Source: Cognatitamlana sp035818475 (GTDB lineage: Bacteria; Bacteroidota; Bacteroidia; Flavobacteriales; Flavobacteriaceae). Taken from it: a stretch of 64,000 bases of DNA. The stretch covers positions 2,418,001-2,482,000 of the forward strand of contig NZ_JAYMGV010000001.1 of assembly GCF_035818475.1 (NCBI RefSeq). Direction: 5' to 3'. The notes under the pieces were generated by a model. That model worked only from the letters and a program-made list of their open reading frames with translations, searched no databases and had not been told where the DNA came from. The position numbers and the translations under genes are program-made. Of the stretch, positions 1-8,108 are shown piece after piece (position 1 is the stretch's first letter; each line of letters starts with the position of its first letter).

Positions 1-1518
1 ACAGCGTATAACAAGTTAATGGGACTTCGTAAAAGAGCACTGGAAGAAGGGTTTGAAAAGGTTAGAAAAGAAGTACACAACGGAAAAACGGTTTATGGTG
101 AAGAGCTAGGATATTTCTCCGGTTTTAAAATGGTATACAAATTTGAAAACGCAGCTTACTCTACTAAAGCGGGAGATATTTCTATGCCGTTTAGAACCCG
201 TTTTGGATATCATATTGTTAAGGTTTTAGACAAAAGAAAATCAGAAGGGTCGCGTGAAGTAGCCCATATTATGGTTAGGAAGAATGAAAAAGACTCATTA
301 GGAGAAGAGCTTGAAACCAGAATACATGAAATTTACAAAAAGCTTAACCAAGGCGAAGCATTTGAAGCCCTGGCTAAGCAATTTTCTGATGATAAAAATT
401 CTTCGCCAAAGGGAGGAATATTACCAAGTTTAAGTAGGGGACAGATAAGTGCAAAAGAGTTTGAGGATGTAGCATTTAGTTTAGATACGGTTGGTCAGGT
501 TTCAAAGCCTTTTAAAACAGATTTTGGATGGCATATTGTAAAGCTATATAAAACAAAACCTATTCCGGGTTTTGAAGCGATGAAACCTGAACTCATTGGG
601 AAAGTTAAGCGCGATTCCAGATCTAAATTGATAGATGAAGCTTTGATAGAAAAACTTAAAACAAAATATGAGGTAACTCATCCGCAGTCGGCATTGACTT
701 ATTTTGAGTCAATATTAACTGATGATTATTTTAAAAATACGTGGAAACTACCGGTAGATTTTAATGCAGACCAAACCCTACTTAGAATTGAAAACACGGT
801 AGTACCCTATAAAGATTTTGGTAACTATTTATTAAAAACCCAAAGAAGTACAAGAAGTAATGAAGCTTTAAAATCTTTGGTTAGTAAGAAATATGAAGCT
901 TTTTTAAGAGAACGACTAATTAAATATCAAGAGGATAATCTTGAAAATGAAAATGAAGAATTTGCCCATATTGTAGCAGAATATAGAGATGGTCTTTTAT
1001 TGTTTGAACTCATGGAAAACACCATTTGGAATACAGCCAAAACAGATTCTCTTGAAATTCAGAAATATTATGAAAAACATAAAGAGAATTATGTATTGCC
1101 ACAAAGAGTAGATGTTGTAGTGGCTTCTTCAGCAAAACAAAAAGTCTTAAAAAAAGTTACAAAATTATTACAAGAGGGTGTAGAGCTTAATCAAATAAAA
1201 TCGCTAATAAACGGTAAAGATAATATTGATGTTATTTTTACCGTTGGTATAATGGATGCAACTCACCAATCCTTACCAAAAAACTTCAATTTCAAAAAGG
1301 GAATTTCTAATATACAAAAACATAATGGAGCTTATCAGTTAGTTCAGGTTAAAGCCGTTTTGCCTAAAACACAAAAGACATTTGAAGACGCAAAAGGAAC
1401 TGTTGTAAGTGATTACCAGACCTATAAAGAGGAGAAATGGGTAGAGAAGCTGGCAGAAAAATATAAAATTGTTATTAATGACGAGGTTTTTGAAAAAGTA
1501 AAGACCCAACTTAAATAA
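1..1518 (+). CDS. Peptidylprolyl isomerase, parvulin (PpiC) type, 5' truncated
   Basis: This is a periplasmic folding catalyst of the parvulin family. The frame is open to the first base of the window, so the N-terminus (signal peptide and start) lies upstream; the first in-frame ATG at 19 is probably internal. Two rotamase-like blocks are visible: the end of one (GYFSGF...FGYHIVKVLDKR, up to about residue 75) and a complete one (about 80-190) with the AHIMV start, the GG turn and the FGWHIVKLY end typical of parvulins. The remaining 300 residues form an uncharacterised C-terminal extension. It leads a tight four-gene envelope-biogenesis operon, with 6 nt to the next gene. The family is known; the client outer-membrane proteins are not inferable. 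Confidence 0.9.
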   Translation, partial: TAYNKLMGLRKRALEEGFEKVRKEVHNGKTVYGEELGYFSGFKMVYKFENAAYSTKAGDISMPFRTRFGYHIVKVLDKRKSEGSREVAHIMVRKNEKDSLGEELETRIHEIYKKLNQGEAFEALAKQFSDDKNSSPKGGILPSLSRGQISAKEFEDVAFSLDTVGQVSKPFKTDFGWHIVKLYKTKPIPGFEAMKPELIGKVKRDSRSKLIDEALIEKLKTKYEVTHPQSALTYFESILTDDYFKNTWKLPVDFNADQTLLRIENTVVPYKDFGNYLLKTQRSTRSNEALKSLVSKKYEAFLRERLIKYQEDNLENENEEFAHIVAEYRDGLLLFELMENTIWNTAKTDSLEIQKYYEKHKENYVLPQRVDVVVASSAKQKVLKKVTKLLQEGVELNQIKSLINGKDNIDVIFTVGIMDATHQSLPKNFNFKKGISNIQKHNGAYQLVQVKAVLPKTQKTFEDAKGTVVSDYQTYKEEKWVEKLAEKYKIVINDEVFEKVKTQLK

Positions 1519-1524
1519 TATTGT

Positions 1525-2370
1525 TTGAGAAACAAAGTTGTCATATTGTTTATACTGATATATTCATGTGATTATATCAGAAAGCCTGATGAGCGTATTC
1601 CGGTAGCCAGAGTTAATGAGACCTATTTATATTATGATGATATTGATAAGCTTGTTCCGGAAAATTCATCAGTAGAGGATAGTACTTTAATAGTTCAAAA
1701 TTTTATTAATCACTGGGCAAAACAACAATTGTTTGTTGATGGAGCAATGCTGAATTTAGGTGAAGACAAACAAAAAGCTTTTGATAAATTGGTTGTTCAA
1801 TATAAAAATGATCTATATAGTAAAGCTTATATAGAAGCTTTGGTAAAGCGTAGTATTGACACTATTATTCCGGTAAAAGAAGCTGAAGTTTATTACCAGA
1901 ATAACAAAGAGGTTTTTAAACTTAATGAAGAATTACTCAAATTCAGGTATGTACATTTGGATGAAGATATAATTGATTACAAAAAGATCAAACAAAGATT
2001 TGAACGTTTTGATAAACAAGACAAAAGAATATTAGATTCCATATCAATTCAGTTTAAATCCTATTCATTTAATGATTCAATTTGGATTAAATTAAGCCAG
2101 GTCATAGAGAAAATTCCGGTGGTTACTCCTGAAAACAAAAGTCAACTGTTAAAAAAATCTAATTTTATACAGCTCAAAGATTCATTAGGAGTATATTTGA
2201 TGCAAATTAATGATGTTTTATTAAGAAATGATACAGCACCGTTAGAATATGTCAAGCCTACTATAGACCAGATAGTGATTAACAAGAGAAAACTGGAACT
2301 AATAAAACAATTGGAAAAAGATATCACAAAAGATGCTATTAAAAACAAACAATTTGAAATCTATAAATAA
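1525..2370 (+). CDS. Putative lipoprotein of the SurA-N/PPIase-like type
   Basis: A 281-residue protein whose only plausible start is TTG at 1525, six bases after the preceding stop. The N-terminus is a short hydrophobic stretch ending in a Cys (ILIYSC), consistent with a lipoprotein signal, though it is unusually short. The RVNETYLYYDDI segment resembles the start of the SurA N-terminal chaperone domain, but I see no rotamase domain. Flavobacteria commonly carry such a gene between two PpiC-type isomerases, so a holdase or partner role in outer-membrane protein folding is inferred from context only. Its 3' end overlaps the next gene by 38 nt, which suggests translational coupling. Confidence 0.75.
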   Translation: MRNKVVILFILIYSCDYIRKPDERIPVARVNETYLYYDDIDKLVPENSSVEDSTLIVQNFINHWAKQQLFVDGAMLNLGEDKQKAFDKLVVQYKNDLYSKAYIEALVKRSIDTIIPVKEAEVYYQNNKEVFKLNEELLKFRYVHLDEDIIDYKKIKQRFERFDKQDKRILDSISIQFKSYSFNDSIWIKLSQVIEKIPVVTPENKSQLLKKSNFIQLKDSLGVYLMQINDVLLRNDTAPLEYVKPTIDQIVINKRKLELIKQLEKDITKDAIKNKQFEIYK

Positions 2371-3784
2371 ATTAAAACAAACATTCATTTGTTGTTTAAC
2401 TCTTTTAACTGTAAACTTCATTTCTGCTCAGGAAATTATTGAAGAAAAGGTTGAAAAAGAGGTTAAAAAAGTAGATACGGTAAAAGCTAAAAATGCAAGA
2501 AAGGTTGATGGTGTTGCAGCGGTAGTTGGAGATTATATTGTTTTAGATTCTGATATAGATAAAACATATCTTCAATTAAAAGCACAGGGAGTGAATACAG
2601 ACCAAATCCAGCCATGTGAGGTGTTTGGGAAATTGCTGGAGGATAAGTTATATGCACATCACGCTATTCAAGATAGTATTGTGGTTTCTGATGCAGAAAT
2701 TAGGAGAAGTGTAGAATATCAAATTCAACAGTTCTTACAACAAACAAATGGCTCAATGGAAAAACTCTTGGAGTTCTATAAAAAGGAGGACGAGCAAAGT
2801 TTTAGAGATGAAATGTTTGAGATCAACAAAGCAAATCAGTTAGCTACAAGAATGCAGCAACAAATAGTGGAGGAAGTTGAAATTACACCTGAAGAGGTGA
2901 GAGCTTTTTTCAATAAAATTCCGGAAGAAGATCGACCAACTTTTGGGACTGAACTTAAAGTAGCCCAAATTATAGCAGAGCCAAAAGTGTCTGAAGAAGC
3001 GGAGCAAAAAACTATTGATCGTTTAGAAAAGTTTAAAGCAGATATTGTTGAGAATGGATCTAGTTTCAGATCTAAGGCTGTTTTGTATTCTGAGGATCAG
3101 GGATCAGCAAGCCGAGGTGGTAAGTATACGCTTAATAGAAAAAGGCCACAAATGGTTAAAGAGTTCAGGCAGGTCGCTTTTGCTCTACAAGAAGGAGAGG
3201 TTTCAGATCCGTTTAAAACAGAATTTGGCTACCATATCGTTACTTTAGAAAAAATAAGAGGACAGGAATATGATGTAGCACATATCCTGCTATCACCTAA
3301 AGTGTCTAGTGAAGCTGTAAAAGAAGCTAAAGAGCGATTGGAAAAAGTAAGACAAAAAATTGTTGACGGCGAAATTTCATTTGCTAATGCTGCAAGAGAG
3401 GTTAGCGACGAAGAGGAAACCAGAAATGATGGGGGGCAGCTAATAAACCCTACTACTCAAGATTATAATTTTGAATTAACCAGAATGGATCCGGAATTGT
3501 ACTCACAAATTCAAAATTTAAAAGAAGAAGAAGTGAGCTTAGTTTTGAAAGAAGAGGACAGAACCGGAAAAGTGAAGTTTAAATTATTACGAGTTACAGA
3601 TAGGGTAGATGAACATAAAGCTGATTATGCTCGTGATTATTTAAAAATTAAGCAACTGGCACTTGAGGAAAAGAAAATTAAAGCCATTGAGAAGTGGCAG
3701 GAAGAAAAAATATTAGATACATATATTAAAATTAGTGGAGCACGCAGAGACTGTGATTTTTCCGGTAATTGGTTAAAAAAATAA
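2333..3784 (+). CDS. SurA-like periplasmic peptidylprolyl isomerase
   Basis: A 483-residue chaperone/isomerase for unfolded outer-membrane proteins. A signal peptide ends near residue 32 (SAQE). The SurA N-terminal domain (VDGVAAVVGDYIVLDSDID, about residues 60-170) is followed by two parvulin domains. The first spans about 205-310 (LKVAQIIAEP ... RGGKYTLNRK ... FGYHIVTLEKI); the second, about 315-420 (DVAHILLSP ... NDGGQLINPTT), is more degenerate at its end. This N-domain plus two parvulins is the classical SurA order. It starts inside the preceding lipoprotein gene and ends 4 nt before the MoxR gene, so it belongs to the same operon. Confidence 0.92.
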   Translation: MLLKTNNLKSINKLKQTFICCLTLLTVNFISAQEIIEEKVEKEVKKVDTVKAKNARKVDGVAAVVGDYIVLDSDIDKTYLQLKAQGVNTDQIQPCEVFGKLLEDKLYAHHAIQDSIVVSDAEIRRSVEYQIQQFLQQTNGSMEKLLEFYKKEDEQSFRDEMFEINKANQLATRMQQQIVEEVEITPEEVRAFFNKIPEEDRPTFGTELKVAQIIAEPKVSEEAEQKTIDRLEKFKADIVENGSSFRSKAVLYSEDQGSASRGGKYTLNRKRPQMVKEFRQVAFALQEGEVSDPFKTEFGYHIVTLEKIRGQEYDVAHILLSPKVSSEAVKEAKERLEKVRQKIVDGEISFANAAREVSDEEETRNDGGQLINPTTQDYNFELTRMDPELYSQIQNLKEEEVSLVLKEEDRTGKVKFKLLRVTDRVDEHKADYARDYLKIKQLALEEKKIKAIEKWQEEKILDTYIKISGARRDCDFSGNWLKK

Positions 3785-3788
3785 GCAT

Positions 3789-4742
3789 ATGTCTGACGTA
3801 GCAGCTATTGAAACCTTTGTCAAACAATTTAAGGAATTAAAATCAGAAATAGCCAAGGTAATTGTTGGGCAGGATGAGGTAGTTACCCAGATTTTAATTT
3901 CTATTTTTTCAGGAGGACACTCTTTACTGATCGGTGTGCCGGGGTTAGCAAAAACACTTATGGTTAATACGATTGCTCAATCATTGGGCTTGGATTTTAA
4001 ACGCATACAGTTTACTCCGGATTTAATGCCCAGCGATATTCTAGGAAGTGAAATATTAGATGAAGATCGCCATTTTAAATTTATAAAAGGACCTGTTTTT
4101 GCTAATATTATTTTGGCAGATGAGATAAACAGAACACCCCCAAAAACCCAAGCAGCTCTGTTGGAAGCTATGCAGGAAAGGGCGGTAACCGTGGCTGGCC
4201 ATCATTATAAATTAAGCTTACCTTACTTTGTTTTAGCAACACAAAACCCTATTGAGCAAGAAGGAACTTACCCATTACCGGAAGCTCAATTAGACCGTTT
4301 TATGTTTGCTATAAACCTAGATTACCCCTCATTTGAAGAAGAAGTACAGGTGGTTAAGTCTACTACTAATGATGAGTCTTATAAAATAAATGCTCTTTTT
4401 TCAGCACAACAGATTATAGATTTTCAGCATTTAATTAGACGAATTCCTGTAGCAGACAACGTTATTGAATATGCGGTTTCGTTGGTTGGTAAAACAAGAC
4501 CACATTCAGATGCTGCACCAGAGCTGGTAAAAACCTATTTAGACTGGGGTGCAGGGCCAAGAGCCTCTCAAAATTTAATTTTGGCAGCAAAAACTCATGC
4601 GGCTATTCAAGGTAAATTCTCACCGGATATTGAAAATGTTCAAGCCGTATCTTATGGAATTTTAAGGCATAGAATTATTAAAAACTATAAGGCAGAAGCT
4701 GAAGGTATTTCTGAAGAACAGATTATTAAAAGCTTGTTTTAG
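3789..4742 (+). CDS. MoxR-family AAA+ ATPase
   Basis: A 317-residue cytoplasmic AAA+ ATPase. Visible motifs are Walker A (GVPGLAKT, about residues 47-54), Walker B/sensor region (ILADEINRTPPKTQAALLEAMQE, given as separate pieces ADEINR and ALLEAMQE), sensor 1 ATQNP and the arginine-finger region EAQLDRF. MoxR ATPases act as chaperones that mature protein complexes, often with a DUF58 and a VWA protein encoded downstream. Here no such partners follow; the gene is instead the last in a periplasmic-isomerase operon, 4 nt after the surA-like gene. The family is certain; the target complex is not. Confidence 0.93.
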   Translation: MSDVAAIETFVKQFKELKSEIAKVIVGQDEVVTQILISIFSGGHSLLIGVPGLAKTLMVNTIAQSLGLDFKRIQFTPDLMPSDILGSEILDEDRHFKFIKGPVFANIILADEINRTPPKTQAALLEAMQERAVTVAGHHYKLSLPYFVLATQNPIEQEGTYPLPEAQLDRFMFAINLDYPSFEEEVQVVKSTTNDESYKINALFSAQQIIDFQHLIRRIPVADNVIEYAVSLVGKTRPHSDAAPELVKTYLDWGAGPRASQNLILAAKTHAAIQGKFSPDIENVQAVSYGILRHRIIKNYKAEAEGISEEQIIKSLF

Positions 4743-5113
4743 TAAAACGAAATATAAATATTATAGCTTATTAGCTTCATATTTATTAGAACCACGTAAT
4801 GTTTCTGTTAACAAGTTAATAAATCGTCATTTTTAGCTGGTAAAAATTGAAAAAAACACAATCATTTGGTTTAATAATGATACTATAATAAATAAGTATA
4901 AATACTTATTTATATCTCATTTTAGTTTTTACATCTTTGTATTAAATTCGTATTTTGCGATGCTTTTGAAATAAAGTTTAACATTACTTTTTATGGCATT
5001 GATATTAATATGATCAAAAGGAGTACATATGTATTTTAAAACATGTTACTACATTCTACAGTTTACTGTGATCACATTATTCAAGCCAATTTAACACAGA
5101 AATAATTCTTTAT
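4743..5113 (+). other. 371-nt intergenic region before acnB
   Basis: No gene or RNA is recognisable here. The region is very AT-rich. Its only clear structure is a perfect inverted repeat with 12-nt arms at 4888-4913, listed separately. A TATTTTG at 4951-4957 resembles the -7 box but lacks a well-placed -33 element. The acnB promoter should lie in this region. Confidence 0.5.
4888..4913. promoter_or_regulatory. Perfect palindrome upstream of acnB
   Basis: The arm ATAAATAAGTAT is followed by AA and its exact reverse complement ATACTTATTTAT. It lies about 200 nt before acnB and about 145 nt after the MoxR stop, and no T-run follows it directly. It could be a dimeric regulator operator or a weak hairpin. 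In AT-rich DNA chance is possible, but 12 perfect pairs with a 2-nt gap are more than expected. Confidence 0.35.
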
Positions 5114-7894
5114 ATGAATACCTATAGCGATTATATCATAGAGATCGAGGAAAGAAAAGCCCAGGGGCTTCACCCTAAGCCAATAGACGGAGCTGAATTA
5201 ACAAGCGAGATTATCACTCAAATTAAAGATTCAGATAACCCTCACAGAACAGATTCCCTAAACTTTTTTATTTACAATACATTGCCGGGTACTACCAGTG
5301 CAGCTGGTGTTAAGGCAAAATTTTTAAAAGAGATTATTTTGGGAGAATCCGTTGTTGCCGAGATTGTACCAACTTTTGCTTTTGAGTTATTGTCTCATAT
5401 GAAAGGAGGGCCTTCAATTGAGGTTTTATTAGACTTAGCTCTGGGAGACGATGTTTCAATTGCTGCAGAAGCTGCCAAAGTTTTAAAAACTCAAGTGTTT
5501 TTATATGAAGCCGACACCGAGCGTTTAGAAGCAGCTTACAAAACAGGAAGCACTATCGCTAAAGAACTTCTTGAAAGCTATGCACAAGCTGAATTCTTTA
5601 CAAAATTACCAGAGATAGATGAGGAGGTTGAAGTGGTTACTTTCATTGCCGGAGTAGGTGATATCTCCACAGATTTATTGTCTCCTGGAGCCGATGCGCA
5701 TTCCAGATCAGATCGTGAATTGCATGGTCAGTGTATTTTTGAGCATAACAAAGACATGCAGAATGAGCTTTTGGCATTAAAAGAACAACACCCGGATAAG
5801 CGTGTGATGCTAATTGCAGAAAAGGGAACTATGGGAGTAGGGTCTTCAAGAATGTCAGGTGTAAACAATGTGGCACTTTGGACAGGTATTGAGTCAAGTC
5901 CTTATGTACCATTTATCAATATAGCTCCTGTAATTGCAGGAACAAACGGAATATCTCCAATTTTCCTTACCACTGTGGGAGTAACAGGAGGTATTGGAAT
6001 TGATCTACAAAACTGGGTAAAGCAAAAGGATGCTGAAGGAAATACTATTGTTGATGGAGATGGAGAACCGGTTTTAAAGCAAGCATATTCAGTTGAAACG
6101 GGAACCGTTTTGACTATAAATACTAAAGAAAAGAAACTTTATAGTGGAGGCCAGGAGTTAAAAGATATTTCTACTGCATTAACACCGCAAAAAATGGAGT
6201 TCATCAAGGCCGGAGGGTCTTACGCAGTTGTTTTTGGTAAAAAATTACAAACATTTGCTGCTAAAGCATTAGGAATTGAGGTGCCTCAAGTATATGCTTC
6301 ATCAAAGGAGATTTCTATTGAAGAGCAAGGATTAACGGCTGTAGAGAAAATATTCAATAAAAATGCCGTAGGAACAACACCAGGCAAAACCTTACATGCA
6401 GGTTCTGATGTGCGTGTTGAAGTAAACATTGTAGGGTCTCAGGATACTACAGGATTAATGACGTCCCAAGAATTAGAAATGATGGCGGCTACGGTAATCT
6501 CTCCAATTGTTGATGGAGCTTACCAATCAGGGTGTCATACCGCATCAGTTTGGGATGATAAGTCTAAGGCTAATATTCCAAGGTTAATGCAATTTATGAA
6601 TGACTTCGGATTGATTACTGCGCGTGATCCTAAAGGTGTATATCATGCCATGACCGATGTTATCCATAAAGTGTTAAACGATATTACAGTGGGTGACTGG
6701 GACATTATTATAGGGGGCGACTCACATACACGTATGTCTAAAGGCGTAGCTTTTGGAGCTGATTCGGGTACTGTTGCCTTAGCATTAGCCACAGGAGAGG
6801 CTACTATGCCAATTCCTCAGTCAGTAAAAGTAACGTTTAAAGGCGATATGAAATCTTATATGGACTTCCGTGATGTGGTTCATGCTACGCAACAGCAAAT
6901 GTTAAAACAGTTTGGTGGTGAAAACGTATTTCAGGGCAGAATTATAGAAGTGCATATTGGTACTTTAACGTCAGACCAGGCCTTTACATTTACAGACTGG
7001 ACGGCCGAAATGAAAGCCAAAGCGTCTATCTGTATTTCAGAAGATGACACTTTAATAGAATCTTTAGAGATTGCAAGAGACCGTATCCAAATCATGATTG
7101 AAAAAGGTATGGATAACGAAAAGCAAGTGTTACAAGGCTTAGTAGATAAGGCAAATGCTAGAATTCAAGAGGTGAAGACTGGAATAAAGCCGGCATTAAG
7201 ACCAGATGCTAACGCTAAGTATTATGCTGAGGTAGTGATTGATTTAGATGAGATTGCTGAGCCAATGATTGCTGATCCAGATGTAAATAACGAAGATGTT
7301 TCTAAACGTTATACACACGATACCATTAGGCCATTATCTTACTATGGCGGAACTAAACAAGTAGATTTAGGGTTTGTAGGATCTTGTATGGTACATAAAG
7401 GCGATATGAAAATTTTAGCTCAAATGTTAAAGAATATTGAAGCACAGCATGGTAAAGTTGAGTTTAATGCACCTTTAGTAGTAGCACCGCCAACCTATAA
7501 CATTGTTGATGAATTAAAAGCAGAAGGTGATTGGGAAGTATTACAAAAATACTCAGGATTTGAGTTTGACGATAACGCACCAAAAGGTTTAGCACGTACT
7601 AAATATGAAAACATGCTATATCTGGAGCGTCCAGGGTGTAACTTATGTATGGGAAATCAGGAAAAAGCGGAACCAGGTGATACCGTAATGGCTACATCTA
7701 CGCGTTTATTCCAGGGAAGAGTTGTTAAAGATTCCGGTGAGAAAAAGGGAGAATCTTTATTATCATCTACACCGGTAGTGGTACTATCAACCATTTTAGG
7801 AAGAACACCTACAATGGAAGAATATGAAGCTGCTGTTGATGGTATTGTTTTGACTAAGTTTAAACCATCGCAAAAACAATTAGTAGCAATATAA
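5114..7894 (+). CDS. acnB: Aconitate hydratase B / 2-methylisocitrate dehydratase
   Basis: A TCA-cycle enzyme interconverting citrate and isocitrate through cis-aconitate with a [4Fe-4S] cluster. At 926 residues it is longer than E. coli AcnB (about 865). The order is AcnB-specific: an N-terminal HEAT-like helical domain (about 1-165), the swivel domain (about 170-390, with AEKGTMGVGSSRMSG), then the catalytic core. Candidate cluster ligands are Cys758 (GSCMVHKGD) and Cys842/Cys845 (GCNLCMGNQ); the GGDSHTR motif is also present. A strong terminator follows, so it is transcribed separately from the second aconitase 215 nt downstream. Confidence 0.97.
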   Translation: MNTYSDYIIEIEERKAQGLHPKPIDGAELTSEIITQIKDSDNPHRTDSLNFFIYNTLPGTTSAAGVKAKFLKEIILGESVVAEIVPTFAFELLSHMKGGPSIEVLLDLALGDDVSIAAEAAKVLKTQVFLYEADTERLEAAYKTGSTIAKELLESYAQAEFFTKLPEIDEEVEVVTFIAGVGDISTDLLSPGADAHSRSDRELHGQCIFEHNKDMQNELLALKEQHPDKRVMLIAEKGTMGVGSSRMSGVNNVALWTGIESSPYVPFINIAPVIAGTNGISPIFLTTVGVTGGIGIDLQNWVKQKDAEGNTIVDGDGEPVLKQAYSVETGTVLTINTKEKKLYSGGQELKDISTALTPQKMEFIKAGGSYAVVFGKKLQTFAAKALGIEVPQVYASSKEISIEEQGLTAVEKIFNKNAVGTTPGKTLHAGSDVRVEVNIVGSQDTTGLMTSQELEMMAATVISPIVDGAYQSGCHTASVWDDKSKANIPRLMQFMNDFGLITARDPKGVYHAMTDVIHKVLNDITVGDWDIIIGGDSHTRMSKGVAFGADSGTVALALATGEATMPIPQSVKVTFKGDMKSYMDFRDVVHATQQQMLKQFGGENVFQGRIIEVHIGTLTSDQAFTFTDWTAEMKAKASICISEDDTLIESLEIARDRIQIMIEKGMDNEKQVLQGLVDKANARIQEVKTGIKPALRPDANAKYYAEVVIDLDEIAEPMIADPDVNNEDVSKRYTHDTIRPLSYYGGTKQVDLGFVGSCMVHKGDMKILAQMLKNIEAQHGKVEFNAPLVVAPPTYNIVDELKAEGDWEVLQKYSGFEFDDNAPKGLARTKYENMLYLERPGCNLCMGNQEKAEPGDTVMATSTRLFQGRVVKDSGEKKGESLLSSTPVVVLSTILGRTPTMEEYEAAVDGIVLTKFKPSQKQLVAI

Positions 7895-7920
7895 TTTAAA
7901 GATAAATTCAATTATAGATT

Positions 7921-7952
7921 AAAGTCCGGGTTTTAAAACCCGGACTTTTTTT
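7921..7952 (+). terminator. Rho-independent terminator of acnB
   Basis: A perfect 14-nt inverted repeat with core GTCCGGGTTTT/AAAACCCGGAC (7921-7948) is followed by a T-run. It lies 26 nt after the acnB stop. The flanking A and T runs would let it work on both strands, but only acnB needs it here. Confidence 0.9.
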
Positions 7953-8108
7953 ATGAATAATATCGAGACTTCTAAAAGCATAATATTGAATAGATTTTAA
8001 TAAAGCTATGATAAGATAAGTCTATTTTCTAAGGTTTTAAACGGCGTTCTAATTTCGTATATTAGTAAACCTTAAATAGAGCAATAAAAATTAAAACATA
8101 TACATCTT

